Shown in pieces: positions 1 to 13,170 of a DNA stretch of 64,000 nt. The stretch comes from Eutypa lata. Lineage: Eukaryota; Ascomycota; Sordariomycetes; Xylariales; Diatrypaceae. The stretch spans positions 2,046,001-2,110,000 of the forward strand of contig JAKULF010000007.1 in NCBI GenBank assembly GCA_022661535.1. Reading direction: 5' to 3'. How positions within the stretch are numbered: the stretch's first letter is position 1; the number at the start of each line of letters is the position of its first letter. The notes beneath the pieces are model-generated. The model was not told the origin of the DNA, searched no databases, and saw nothing but the letters and a program-made list of their open reading frames with translations. Position numbers and translations under genes: made by a program.

Positions 1-74
1 TTGTCTAAGCTACTACTCAAAAACCGACTAAATTACCATCTGAATACTAATACGGATCGATCTCGCCCAGGAAG

Positions 75-2323
75 TTACTCCAGTCTCGCACTCTCCAAAG
101 CTAGGAAATCCCCGTCAGGTCCACTGTCCTGTTCAAATACGGACACAATTGCTTTGGAGACTATTTGAGGGCAACCCACCGCTTCATCATGACCCATGAA
201 GTTCCGATAATTGACAACATGGTTCTCGACACTTGTGTCAAACTCACGCTGCTTGGACAGAGAAGAACGAGGCTCGTCATAAACGCAGACCGCGGGGAAG
301 AGACAAATCTTGACTTGCCATTTGCCCATCTCCAGCGCGTTGCTAGATGAAGCAAATACATCGCCCCTATAATTCCCCACGCTTCCGCTATACCCATGCC
401 GCGACATTGTCCGCTGGTCGAACGGCGTGCCTGGATGGTAGAACTCTAGCCGGTATCGCTTATCATCGAGAAGCAGCCGCGTCTTGAGGTGTAAAGCGCT
501 CGCAAAGACGGGTTGGAATGACAGTTCTGCAGGGAGCTCTGGAAATCCTTCACGATCGTGCATTTCCTCGTCTATGACGTTGGATTGGAGAGCCGGCGCA
601 AGGAAGACACCTAAGTCGATAACTAGTTCTTGAGACTTGCTATAAAGTGTCTCTTCGGCAAATTTGGGTTCCGTCATCCACGCGTCGTGAGCTAAGACAT
701 CCATAGTCCTAAGAGCAGCAGCTCCGCCTTTGAGACTATCAGTACTACTATGACCATACCGTCTGAGGGGTATAGACTTACTCTTGGTTATGATATGTTG
801 CCTATACTTCTCCAGAAGTACTTGTTAGGGTGTTTCAGGGAACGAAGATTCAAACACGGACGAACATACTAGTTAGCAAAAACAAGTCAGTGTACCATTT
901 TCCGCCATATCTTATAGCAGAACGAGAAAGGTAGGGCATCAACTTGTTTTTAGTACTTACTGTATGCGGAGACAAGGGACCGCAAGATATCCTGTCTTCC
1001 GAGCTGGCGACGTTCGGCAAAGATTCCCAACATCTCTAACTCGGAGATATCTCTCCCGCCAACAGAATTCTTGATCATGTTCTGCTCACTGACTCCCATG
1101 ATCCTATGCAAGAGGGAATGGAGACTAATGGTCGAGGTTGATACACCATTCGCGGCATCAGGGGAATGCGGCTTGCCCAGTGACAAGCAGGCTGTGCCGA
1201 TTTTGTTGTCAACCCAGGAGAAGTCCCCATGAATCGAAGCGACATCATATCCGTAGAAGTGCGCTGCTACTTTGGTGCTGTGATCGTTCAATTTTCTCAG
1301 GTTCAGAATAGCCTGTTTTAGTGAAGAATTCTCCGAGTGAGTAGAGTCTCTCAGTTCTGCGTATCGAGTAACCAGCTGTTTGTGCTCCTCTTGAAGAATA
1401 GTATGCTGGTTGCTTAGAAGGTGGTATTCATCGGCCCTCGCTCTCTGGACGGCGTCAACGTTTTTCAATGAGCATACGCGCTCCTTGTACCGTTTCTGAA
1501 GACCTGCATAATTCTTTTGGAGCCCCAAATATTTATCAGGACTATCCGGGCACCTAGCAGTAGCCGCTTTATCTAATAACGGCAATGAAGACGGCGACGA
1601 CGGCGGCGAGAGTTCATACACCCCATCGACATGAGAATGATTTGTTCACCCTTCCTTATGACTCTGACCCGCCTCAGTCTGAGCCCGATTATTAGTTCAA
1701 CTGATGATGCTAGATTTTACATGAGGGGAGTGAACGATTTGCATTTCTTACATAATCAACACCTGCTTGAGTAATTCCGTTTGGTGCTTGATGATTCATA
1801 ATTAGGACAGTTTCGTCTAACATGCTCAAAGCCGGCACATCCTCATTCGATAAATGCGACTCTTGAAGGTCGGAGGAGGTTGTGATGGGATCTTGGGGTA
1901 AGTGATCATCCATACGATCTTTGGCCTGCTTAATTTTCAATACCATTTCTGGTGGTAGTCCCGTGAGGTACGATGTCCCTTGCTGCAAGAATTCGGGCGT
2001 AGTGCTGTCGCTAGATCCATATTTCTTTCGGATTCTCCCAATCTTCGACATTATTGACCGGATGAAGTTGCAATCAGTTCCAGTTACTCTTCGCATATGT
2101 TCCGGTGCTAACGCCGAAAATGGAATATTGTCCTGAGCTACGCAATAATCCAAACAGGCAAGGACCTCAATGTTCGCGTCTGCATTCCAGGGCGACGGTT
2201 TATTACTACCTCTTTTCCGTTTCCGTGGTCTCTGTTCCGTGTCTTCATCCCAGAGCGTCGTTTCCCCGCCATGTCCCCTTGGTTTAGTCGTCTCTTTCTA
2301 AGGTCCCTCTTTGGTTCATCCAT
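75..2323 (-). CDS. Unrecognised multi-exon protein with a central coiled coil (splice model uncertain)
   Basis: I do not recognise this protein. Three coding blocks lie in order on the minus strand. The first starts with an ATG at 2323 and contains a very basic segment. A 44-nt intron (2209-2166) would join it in frame to a block ending near 1752. The second block (about 1600-953) has heptad-like charged sequence (KNYAGLQKRYKERV, HTILQEEHKQLVTRYAEL) that suggests a coiled coil, and it ends at a good gtaagt donor. The third block (about 740-75) holds a 209-codon reading frame from an ATG at 704 and may begin further upstream. The second block has no ATG of its own, so it must be an internal exon or a relic. 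I could not find one splice scheme that keeps frame across all junctions. It may therefore be one gene, two genes or a decaying gene. No membrane segment or signal peptide is visible. Confidence 0.42.
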
Positions 2324-3317
2324 TTTCACAAGTATGCCAGTCGTAGTCAATATATTGTGTTGCTCTAATCTCATAAGTATTTGGATCACAAAATCTCTAC
2401 GATCGAGTAGGTCAGGACACAGTTTTATAAGCACCGTACCCTAGGTGTCTGCCGGTCCACCCCACGTTCACTGTCCAAAGTCCTAGAACTCAGCAATGAC
2501 GCCCACACCCGTTGAAGGAATTACGCTATGACAAAGATCCCGTACGTGGATGGTTGCCTAGTTGTCTCGTTTCTTTTTCGAAGTGGGGGGCCATAATCGC
2601 GGCTTGATTCTGCAGGTTCCCAGGCCCGTGCGAAGTAACTGTCCCCAGACGTACACAACTTGCGGGTGAGAATAATTTCAAAGTCTTGCTGTTGGTACGT
2701 GACGCTTCATCTGGGAATGGTAGACATCTGTGGGCTCTACTTCAACCTAAGAATATCAACTATTAATAAATTCAATAACATACGTGGGGTCATAAGTTAC
2801 ATGAATACATGTCAATACTTACTTAGGTACGTAAGCATTGCTGGCCGAAACATTGTAGATAAGCAAGAAAGTGATACGATAGGTTCAATAAAGCTGGTTA
2901 ACTCTGGGTTTATTACTTGCTTGGGACCTTCATACCCAGTACAACCTAATCACCAAAGTTGTATAAGCCGAAACCGGCTGGGAAACTGGTAACAGATATT
3001 CAGAGACTTAAACCTACTTGCTTAATTATTATAGATCACTTAATTGTGACCCAGCAGGCTTTGTAGCGGTTTGGTCCAACAGTAATTCGACCATCGACTT
3101 GTACTGTAGTATTAGGGTGTTTTCGGCGACTATATAATACCCGCTGTATCCTCAAGAGGCCAGGAATCAAAAATCATCTGTCTCCCACCCATACTATCTG
3201 CTACCCTACGCCTGAGACTGCTGAGCCTTTACAAGTGTAATCCTCCCGAAACTAGTCCTTTCAAGCCTTTATTTGTTCTATAACATACCCATCCAATCTA
3301 TAAATTGAAAGTCTGAA
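2324..3317. other. Intergenic, divergent between the unrecognised gene and the Hsp70-like gene
   Basis: No convincing gene. It contains stop-rich sequence and one 110-codon open frame (2660-2992) with no recognisable composition. The last 200 bases are presumably the promoter and 5' leader of the Hsp70-like gene. Confidence 0.5.
3131..3139 (+). promoter_or_regulatory. TATA-like box upstream of the Hsp70-like gene
   Basis: The sequence tatataata lies about 180 bases before the ATG at 3318, in a plausible core-promoter position. Similarity is by eye only. Confidence 0.35.
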
Positions 3318-6255
3318 ATGCCGGAATACCAACACAACTCGTTTGAAATACCAGTCCCATTAGCAGAGGAAATCCCAAATGCGATCCTAGATGATTTGAA
3401 TACCGTCGTATCATCTAAACGTGTGGTAGTCTCAGTTGATTTCGGCACCACCTTTTCGGCAATTTCTTATGTCGCTGTCAATAGCGAAGAGGAGGCTGCC
3501 AAGATTGGACATGACAGGATATCCACCATCGAACATTGGCCATGTGCCACACATACGGATGCCAATGATCGTATGAGGCAAGAAGTCCCATCCGAGGTTA
3601 TCTACCCTTTAGACCGCAAGTTCCGCAAGGGGTTTGATCGGGAGTTTCTTGAGGACCAAGTAGATCTTGATCAAGTTTCAGAGGATGGACTCTCACCACC
3701 CAGTGATAATTCGTATGACAGTGGCAGCGCATACGATGAAGATCCTCCGTTTTCCGACACTATTGATTCTTCCAGTGGGGATATGGTGTCCACGACGTCT
3801 GGTCCCGACCTATAACCCATTCCGATGAAAATAGCAAAGCTCTGAATCGTTTCAAACCCCTATTCGACAATAGCATAACGACCAAACGTGTGCGAGATGA
3901 ACTGAAGCCTGCCTTGAACTCCTTGAAGGCCAAGAAAGTTATACATAGCCATGTTGACATAGTCGCTGACTATCTCGCTTGTTTGTTGAGACACGCGAAG
4001 AGTGAGCTTCAGAAAGTGGGCAAGTATGACGATTATGAAATCGAGATGGTTTTGTGCGTACCTGCAATCTGGAGCCAGAAAGCGTGTCGAGATATGCAGG
4101 TAGCCTTGACCTCAGCTATGAGGCGGGCGAACTTCAGGGGTGTTGGTCTCGAAACAAACTCTATCGAGAACCTCTTCTTGGTCTCGGAGCCAGAGGCTGC
4201 GGCGGCTTGTGTGTTAGAATTGGAGCCGACTATTAAGGTGAGTGAGTCAGCTCGACGAATTTCCCTAGATGATACCTAACTAGGGGTGAAGCCCGACGAC
4301 ACGTTCGTTCTTCTGGATGCGGGTAAGGTGCTCGAATGACGCTTTATATATCGGGTTATTGACTGTATTTAGGAGGTGGCACAGTTGACGCCAACACTGT
4401 AAGTATTCTCCATAACTATGCTCTTCTCTTTGTAGCCAGATTTAGTATTACAAGCTACTGAAAGGGGTTTGTTTGTGAGGAGAGAGCCCCCGAATAACAC
4501 TTGTATTTGCTAAGATTCTCATAAAAAAGCAATTACTGACTGTCGGTGTTGCAGTATACTGTCAACCAAACAATGCCATTACGGCTGAGCAGTGAGGTTG
4601 TTCTACCGGGCGGTACGTGAACAACCGTGGAGAATTGATGAACTAAAACTAATTGTCCATAGGCGGCCTCTGCGGCTCTAGCTACCTCAATGAGGCATTT
4701 AAGGTGCTGTTGAAAGACAAACTCAAGGACGAGAAGTATCTCGAGCTAGGTGAAGTGACACTCGATGGCATTGTTGAGCATATAGTATTGTCCCAGTTCG
4801 AGGAGGGACAAAAGCGTCATTTCAACATAGACACCCCTGGCAAACTTCGGCTGCCACTGAGATTCATTTGCGGCGGCCTACGGGACAATGAGGAGAAGAA
4901 CTTTCGTGGCAGCGAAGTGCGTATCAAATTGTAAGTTGCATCTTTAACTTGACACAAAACCTGGGGACTCACGAGGATTGGGTAGCTCGGAGATGAAAGC
5001 TATATTTTCCAAGCTCCTAGAGCAAATCGCCGCGATCATGCAGCAACAAATCGACGCCGCATTTGCTAAAGGAGCGAAAGTAGACGTAAGTATAACATTA
5101 GCATTCCGGGAAGGCATGTGAGTTACTAACAGGACAACAGAAAGTCGTGCTTATCGGTGGTTTCGCTGGGTCGCCGTCCCTTCATTACGAGCTGACGCGC
5201 CGGGTGGAACAGAGTTCCAGGAAGCATAAACACCCGATCAAGCTGATCCGCAAGGACAATTGGTAGGATGCGTTTTACATTCAGCTGGTGTGATATGGCT
5301 GACTGGGAGAAGGCCAACTGCCGTGGCCTCGGGTGCTGTCTTGAGAGCGTTGAATAAGAAGAACGGGCCTCAGCGCTTACCTCGCTCCAACTATGGAATA
5401 CAACGCAAAGAGGTGTACGGTGAGTGGAGAGAGCATATGATCTCGGGAAAAGGAACGTATGACCAGGTAGATGGACAATCGGTAAGCAATGTTCAAGCTT
5501 TGTTTCTAGCCCTGTCGTTTTAATCCTCGGACATGTGGTCTATTATTGATTATGCGTGAGCACACCGGTCCTCACAAGTCGGATAATACCATATGATTGT
5601 TTGACTACCAGTGAAGAATAGAGACTAATTCCTGGACTGCAGTGGGTAAACACTATCGAGTGGGCGCTTATAAAGGTATGTATAGTATTCTCACTATGTC
5701 TCCCGATATGAATGGTAACAATCGATGTTTTGAAGGGAACAACGGTACCGGAGGCTTGGACTCTTTTACGAATTCCGTGCACTCACACGATCTTGGCATC
5801 CAAGCGCCGGTTAATGGTTGAAGAAGTGCTTTGGGTTTGCGACGATGCTGTGGACTCGCATTATGCTGTAAACAGCGATAATAATAAAGGTATCGTGGTG
5901 TTTTTGGCCTCAGTCGTTCTCATTGAACAGCTATTAACTGGCAAGCAGGGGCAGAGAGGGTTGGCAAGATCTTAATTGATTTAACCTTTCTCAAGGACAA
6001 AAAAGTCCACCCGATCTATAATCGTAATAAGAGCGGGCAAGCCATCGGCCGCTCACACTACCGGATCACATTCACCTTGATAATCATCATTGTGGACAGA
6101 GACATGCGATGTAAGCCTACGTGCTCCAGCCCCTCGATTCTTATACATCTATCTAATGCTTGAGTTGCTATCTAGGCTACGCAATATACGATGGCGATGT
6201 TGTAAAGAAATGTAAGATCAATATCGCCGCTGCATTCCAGCCAGGAGTGAAATAG
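3318..6255 (+). CDS. Hsp70-like ATPase (actin-like fold, fungal HSPA12-type)
   Basis: A many-exon gene encoding a divergent Hsp70-family nucleotide-binding domain. The phosphate-1 loop (VDFGTTFSAISYV) is near residue 40, the phosphate-2 loop (DAGGGTVDANTY) lies across introns near 4300-4400, and the adenosine motif (VVLIGGFAGSPSLHYEL) is near 5140. Further exons (TAVASGAVLRALNKK; RRLMVEEVLWVCDDAVDS) run to a stop at 6253-6255. A canonical Hsp70 substrate domain and C-terminal EEVD are absent, as in the fungal family of unknown function that resembles human HSPA12. The first junction is odd. The opening exon runs through an acidic Ser/Asp-rich stretch, while the continuation (WGYGVHDVWSRP) starts at 3776 in another frame directly after a ttccag acceptor. 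An intron from 3660 or 3675 restores frame; otherwise this is a one-base frameshift. All later exons join in frame, so I favour an intact gene. Confidence 0.8.
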
Positions 6256-9200
6256 CCGCCGTGCGTAAGCTGGATGGTACAAAATGCAAGGACTATAATA
6301 CCGCTACAACACTGGGGCAAAAGTGTAATGTTGTTAGCTCGGGAGCAAACCAGTTTGAATTGCCTTCTATGCTGTGACTTAGAACCGTGACATGCAAGGC
6401 TTATTTCTGTTAATACCTAGCCTAGTGTGTTATCTTGTTGATGTTATGGTAAAATGAACGGGTACAATCGCACGATTCCAAAACAACCATCTACTAATAG
6501 CATACGCATATTGCATAGGAGAGTTACCATTTGGGCAGTGGTCCGAAATAACAGCTCTCAAACCATTGGATATAAGCTCCAATAAGCGTTCAAACAAATA
6601 ACATTTGGACGCCCGATCTTTTACTAAAATCCTAGACATACATATATATGACATCCAGTGACACTCGTTTAGAATATAATACTAGCATGCTCACTAAAAT
6701 GACTATAGTTCTCTGAAGCCTCCGTATATTAAAACGGAGATAGAAAACACAATATAACATGTCGCCTTAGGCCGTGTAATAGGTACCTAGATGACTGTCT
6801 GGCTGGCGGCTGGGCACTGGATGGCATATATAGGGTGTCTGCTCCCTAGATATTAAGAGACAGCAGACGCTACTGGCTCTTTTATCATACACCTAAGCTC
6901 TGTCCCTGCCTATCACTCTGTGATGCACAACTCCCTGATAATTACAGAGTGACACACATGGAACAGAGCTTGAGGTGAGAGAGGTATGGCCATTAATGCC
7001 TGCCTCACTATAACTCAAAGGGGTGAAGCCCCCTTTATATAGACCGTATATAGGTCGCCACAGCTTTGCTCCGAAGCTCCTGCCGAGTCTTCATCTCAAA
7101 TCCTCTGAAAGCCTTGGTCTAGACCCTGGACCCTAACATGAAGGATCTGTAATGCGAAATGCGAATAGGTAAAAACAGTTATATTGTTCCTGAGTGGTCG
7201 CCCATCCTCATAATTTAAGTTAGTAGACTAAGGGGAGTCTGAATCAATATGAATAAATACAGGTACATATGCGGTAAACAAATATTGTCACAGGGACGTC
7301 TCCGCTAATATGCTATATCCTCAAGTATAATATATTTATAGTACGTCATTCATGGAGTAAATTCTTCATGTTTCTGTTTTTCCTTCTCTCTTCTTTCCTG
7401 GCTGTGCAACCAAGATAGTCTAGTGTCCATGCTATTTACCGTGTTTCTTGGTTCTCATCAATATGTGCGTTACCGGGGGAAGTGTAAACACTCTATCTAA
7501 TTAAACCGTAAGATATGCTAACAAAGATAATTTTTAGTTTAAAGATAAACCAGGTATAAGAAACTTACTGGGAAAATGTGTCAGTTATTTTGGCAGCTAC
7601 TTGTATGAATATCATACGTACGACCAGAGAATTGCTACTCGTCGCTCTTCAGTCTATAGGGCATAGGGGGCTAGTTGAGCCTGCATAAGCTGCGCGGCTG
7701 TGACTGCACTTGCGCCACCCAGCTGCTCACACCTTCGGGTCTAGCCCAAGGCAGACAATTATCAGCCGAGCACAGAAAGGCTTGGCAACGAACACAAGCG
7801 CTGCCCTGTGTGCTGGCAAGAGATGCCACGCCTACCTACCCGACTACCTACTTGCTACTTGTTTAAGGTCAATTGACGGAGAGCCATCGGCGCGGTGATC
7901 TGGCATTGGAGAATGCGGGGGAAGCAAAGGCGATGCTAGAGCTAGTCTGATTTAGTACTAAATTCCGTCCGAGACGGAGACAATGGCCAAGAACGGCCGC
8001 GGCGCGTGTGTAACTAAATAGAAAGAAAAGATAGCGCCCGAGATCAATGTTCAAAGGTAAAGGTCTGGCCTCGCACTAACTCTAGCAATAGCTTTTAGGA
8101 GCCGGTTCTTAAGTCTAGGCTCGTTTTCCGATATCAATGTAGAGGCAGGCGCCTTATTAAGGAGGTAACAAATTTCCTATATTCTATGCCTGAGAGTTGA
8201 GTCTCTTGCGAGTGAGCCTATTCACTTTTTGTAGGAGAGGTACTCCAACTGAACGTTAACAGAGCATAGGTCTGATTTATCCTTGTCATCGGCGAGCCTC
8301 GGGTGAATTGGCAGAGGATGAAGTGTATCATTGTCAATGTAGGTAGGTAACTAATGGCAGGCTTCCCGAATCATCAGCGATTCGTATATACAGTATAGCA
8401 TATATACATATAAAGTGTCACATAACTAAGCATACTGGACCTAATTGAACCCATTCCCTCCCTTTTGATTAGGGCCCCTATTCCTTTAGGCATGTGCCCA
8501 TGTACATATGTAGGCATGTACCTACATACAGTAGCAGCCGCTGCCGCGAATAATGGGACGTGTTGATTCGCTGATCAACCCAACCGACGATCGTCCACTG
8601 CACCGACTATCCAAAATTCTTAGATGCCTCAAACACGCAGACATTTGCAATTGTTCGATCTCTAAATACCGTTGGTGGTTCTCAAACCTTTCTATGTATA
8701 TTTCCCCTTTTTATCATTTTACATTAAGAATTGCTATCATCATGCAACCAAAGTGGCATTACTAAGGGAATTTCCTTTATATAAGTCTTCGTGTTTTCTC
8801 AATGCTCCAATGCAAGGGTTAATGCGAGATGTATCCATTTTAAACCTAGGTGCCCGGGATGACCGGGTCTAGAAATATGGTATAATTACATATATATGCA
8901 TAAAACAGATGAATTTCGTTTCAATGGTTTGATTGTTTACAACCCCAAAATATTATTTTAATGGATCCTTCTCAGGCGGGATCTCTCACCGGCAACCATT
9001 CAGCATGGAAAACCTTTTATACGAAGTAGATCAAATAGTTCACTGCAAATGTCGTGCATCTCACTGGCTTCTGAGTTTCTATGGCAACTTGGTAAATGTT
9101 TAACATAAACTTCCATCTTAGCTTTTTACTCTGCTAGTGTTAATTACATACATATGTAGCTCTGGTAGAGGTGCCTACATAAGTACCTGCCTCAGTAACT

Positions 9201-10118
9201 ACCTATTAAGTTAAATAGGATTTGGCCTGAAAACAAGATTCGGGCTACCTTATTAAGGGCAGGCCGAGGCTGGGTTCAATGTCTGCAATCAATGTTGGGG
9301 CTGCACCGGTTTGACTACTGGGTGCTTAGACCACTGAAACTAAGTGCTAGTGTGTAAGTAGTGGTCCCCTTAGGCCCTATTGCGGCTAGTGCATGACCAT
9401 GTAGTTACATATTTATTCTTGTACCTGCTTTCATCCAATTGCTTCCCACATGCATGTGCATCTTTCATTCATTCACCGCACCAACTGAAGATGTCCTGGC
9501 AGTCCCTGGATGTCTCTTTTTCCCCAAGGTGGGCTGTGCGCTAACTACTCTCCCTTTAGTTAGGTACATGTAGTTAAAGGCAAGTGACTGGCATCAGTGA
9601 GTGCACGCACGTACCTACCGACCTAGTTACAAGCCTGTGTGTCCGCGGAGCCTTTGGCCGACTTTTCTCCCTTTTCCGTCTCCAACCTTAAACCTTCCTG
9701 GCTGTACCTTTCATTTATTCAACTCCGGTCAGGTCAATCAATTCAGGAGCCCTCGTCCTCGCTTTCGCCCTCGTAATCAGTTGATACCATCTGAAGAAGT
9801 AAAGCTTGGCTTTATCGAGCTTTACTCCATTCTAATCTTTTTATTTTGTCAATTACCATTCCAAAAAAGACTCAGGGGAGATGAACGGCCCTGTAAACTG
9901 AGCGACCGAGTATCTTAGATACTCCTTTCTGTAGTGTATTCTACTTAGGAGAGCAATACAGCAAAGCCGACCGACAACCGACGAGTAGCATTGTGCATCC
10001 TTCACAACCTGCATTTCCGATCAACGTGTTGTCGTCATTTCCCTTTCGCATTCTTTATCTATTCTTCAGTCAACAGTTGAGAAGATAAGGTCAAGACGGC
10101 ATCGATTAGATCAACACA
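6256..10118. other. Long gene-poor spacer
   Basis: No gene seen in about 3.9 kb. Open frames here are short (110 codons or fewer) and lack codon bias or recognisable motifs. It holds the hairpin repeat at 6890-6977, several TAGGTA-type motifs (near 8345, 8515, 9190, 9560), and towards its right end the promoter and pyrimidine-rich leader of the casein kinase gene. Confidence 0.5.
6890..6977. repeat. Imperfect inverted repeat, about 36-bp arms (hairpin or MITE-like relic)
   Basis: The left arm begins cacctaagctctgt (6890-6903) and ends tcactctgt (6913-6921). The right arm has acagagtga (6944-6952) and acagagcttgaggtg (6963-6977), the reverse complement of the left arm with a few changes and one extra base. 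The loop is about 20 bases. No flanking target duplication was recognised. Confidence 0.5.
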
Positions 10119-11721
10119 ATGGCTTCATCATCGTCTAACGTCGTCGGTGTTCACTACCGTGTTGGAAAGAAGATTGGTGAGGGATCTTTTGGTGTCATTT
10201 TCGAGGGCACCAATCTCTTGAACAATCAACAAGTTGCCATCAAATTCGTAAGTCAGCTCTTTGTCACATGATGAATACGTTTGTTTTGGATGTCTACCGC
10301 TTTTTTATTGTCTACCTAGCTATCTTATACTAACTGCTAACTTTCTGATTCTAGGAGCCTCGAAAGAGCGATGCACCCCAATTGCGAGATGAATATCGTA
10401 CATACAAAATCCTTGTCGGCTGCCGTAAGTTACCTGTAGTTGCTGAAGTTTGGGAATTCCGTACACTAACAAACAACTTGCAGCCGGTATACCTAATGTT
10501 TATTATTTCGGCCAGGAGGGCCTACATAATATCCTCGTCATTGATCTGCTGGGTCCATCACTAGAAGACCTATTCGACCATTGTAATCGGCGGTTCTCGA
10601 TCAAGACTGTGGTGATGGTTGCCAAACAGATGGTCAGCCTCTACTTATCAATCTTCCCTCTTGACATGTCCAACTAACCGAACTTAGCTTTCCCGGGTGC
10701 AAACTATCCACGAGAAGAACCTCATCTACCGAGACATCAAGCCAGACAACTTCCTTATTGGTCGTCCAGGTACGAAGGCTGCCAATGTAATACACGTCGT
10801 CGATTTTGGCATGGCCAAGCAATATCGGGATCCCAAATCGAAGCAGCACATCCCCTACCGCGAGCGGAAATCCCTCTCCGGAACAGCTCGATACATGAGT
10901 ATAAATACCCATTTAGGACGCGAGCAGTCCCGGCGTGACGATCTGGAGGCACTTGGTCATGTTTTCATGTATTTCCTGCGAGGTGGACTTCCATGGCAAG
11001 GATTGAAGGCGGCGACGAATAAGCAGAAGTACGAGAAGATCGGTGAAAAGAAGCAGACCACCCAGATCAAGGATCTTTGCGAAGGATTCCCCGAGGAGTT
11101 CAGCAAGTACTTGACCTACGTTAGAAACCTCGGTTTCGAGGACACTCCTGACTATGACTACTTGCGGGAGCTTTTCACCCAGGCATTGAAGAACACGGGA
11201 GAGGTGGAAGATGGCGAGTATGACTGGATGAAGGTGAACAAGGACACGGGTAAGGGGTGGGACGCGATGCACAAGCATGGTTATCATAACCCTAACGCCA
11301 GGCCAGGTCCATCTCAGATGGAACTCCACGGTCACTCTCGTGCCGGTGCCAGCACACCACACCTCACACGTGACCGTTTAAACGCCGCGCAGCCCCCACC
11401 TCCGTCACCAGCAAAGGCGACGGACAAGCGCCGGCAAAACGGCCCCGGCGCCATAGCGGCTCAGCGCACCAGCGCGGTGGGGGGTCTCCGAGACATGGCC
11501 ACGCCGACGGGATCGACCCAGGCTCAGTTCCAAAATAGTAGCCAAAACCTGCCACCGAGGATGGCACCTCAGTCGAACGCCGGTCCTCAAGCATCTCCTA
11601 ATGCTGGACGGCCCTCAGAACCAGAGCCTACTGGCTTCCAGAAATTCATGAAGGTTCTCTGCTGCGGTATGTTTGAATACTACACGATTATCTCATTTGA
11701 TACTAACAGTCTTTAGGTTAA
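10119..11721 (+). CDS. Casein kinase I, membrane-anchored Yck/Cki type
   Basis: A 443-residue Ser/Thr kinase from five exons (10119-10247, 10355-10424, 10484-10632, 10688-11666, 11717-11721) that sum to an exact frame. The glycine loop is IGEGSFG (19-25) and the ATP lysine is in VAIKF (K42). The catalytic loop is YRDIKPDN, the metal motif DFG is in [10 protein letters not shown], and the [14 protein letters not shown] segment is the CK1 form of the activation region and replaces the usual APE motif. After the kinase domain comes a Pro/Ala/Gln-rich tail of about 130 residues. It ends KVLCCG, a C-terminal cysteine pair of the kind palmitoylated in yeast Yck1/Yck2, which suggests plasma-membrane attachment. 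The last exon supplies only two bases of the final glycine codon plus the stop. Reading through the last intron would instead add about 15 residues after the cysteines. CK1 enzymes act in endocytosis, nutrient sensing and morphogenesis. Confidence 0.95.
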
Positions 11722-13170
11722 ACATCATAAGTGCATGCTAGCGATCGCATATAGACTGAAGGATGCCGGCCAGAATCAGTACCAAGGCGCCGTCTAGTTA
11801 TCCCTTTTAATAATTTCTAGTCATCTTCCCTATAGCGTCTGCAATACTTCATAGCCTCCCTTGATGGTCAGGGACTGGTTGGTTGGCTTTCTGATCACTT
11901 AGCAAGCGACCGGGAACGGACTGCGGGCACTATACCACCGCAGCAACAGAACACAGCTCGTCTACCATCTCAGGGTGGCCTAGAGTCTTAGAATTGCGGA
12001 TAGCAGTTCTCTACACTACTTATGACGATGCTTGTGAAACGGGATTCTGTTACCTCGTGCCTCTGCTATATCGATCACTTCGACAACTTGGGATCTTTAC
12101 TCGGCGTAATCGGAAAACGAACGAATGACGGTTGTTTCATTCACGACACTCGCTTTGGCTTTGGATGAGATAGATACAAGCTGTTAATTAGTAAAACACA
12201 GCGACGATGGCGGCGGCAAGAAGCGGCAGCAACGGCGCTGGTGGATTCTTCTTTTTTCTTTTTTAAGCATTTGGGATGGGGCCTCTACTCTTATATGTCA
12301 ACCCTTTTCCCTCTTTAAGACACTGTTCATAATGACGATTCGAAGTAGGGTGGAGGCTCTATCGCCTGAGCGTGGTATAGGAGGGAACTAGTTCTTCAGG
12401 GGGTGCAGAGTGAGACATAGTGTGTTGTGTGTGTAGGGGGTGTGCATGGCACTTCGGTGGAAAGACAATCTGGCATACAGATGGCAAGAGCATTGGGTTC
12501 TGCGTTATAGACAAGGGAATAGTGAACAAAACCGACTTAATAATGATGAATGTAAATTTCTTATAGTGCAGCGTGAACGGTTTTGCTTTTGAAACTCCTC
12601 GTACGCCTATATATGTAATGGTAATTCTTCCGATATCTAGTCTGGTTGCTAGGAAATACTGCGAGCATTCTCTTGAACTTAACTATTAACCTACGTCCTT
12701 TGGACATCATACTGCTCGTTATTTCTTACTGCCTTTTCACGAGAACAGAAAATGATAGTCCAGGTACCACCTGCAGAGACCAGCAGAGTAGATGTAGAAT
12801 ATGCGCCCTGATTAGGTTGGCATGTTGTTCGTATATCAGTACAAGTAGTTTCTTTTCATTTTTTTAATCAAATCCCAACCTCCAGCAATCAGTAATAGGT
12901 AGGTAGCTGTTCCAAATACCCTGTTCCAACTCCCGCAAGCTTAGTTTTCAGCATCGTCTCTTCTCTACCTCCCGTACGTACATAGGTACTTTAGTTGAAA
13001 CACATAGAAGTATCTCTCGTTCACTATTTCCCATCACCCACATTTATAACTACTTTATCCATCATCATCACTACAAACAAAAGGGGCTTTCCCCCTACCA
13101 CTACCCCTGCCCTACCCCTCGAGCTACTATTATTCCACATAACACTCTCTAGTAGCCGACTACTACTCCG
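11722..13170. other. Intergenic between casein kinase I and the p24 gene
   Basis: This is the convergent 3' region of two genes. No further gene seen. TAGGTA-type motifs occur near 12897 and 12980. Confidence 0.5.

Noticed and set aside
2660..2992. 110-codon plus-strand frame
   Set aside because: AT-rich composition, no similarity, no splice partners and no nearby promoter signals.
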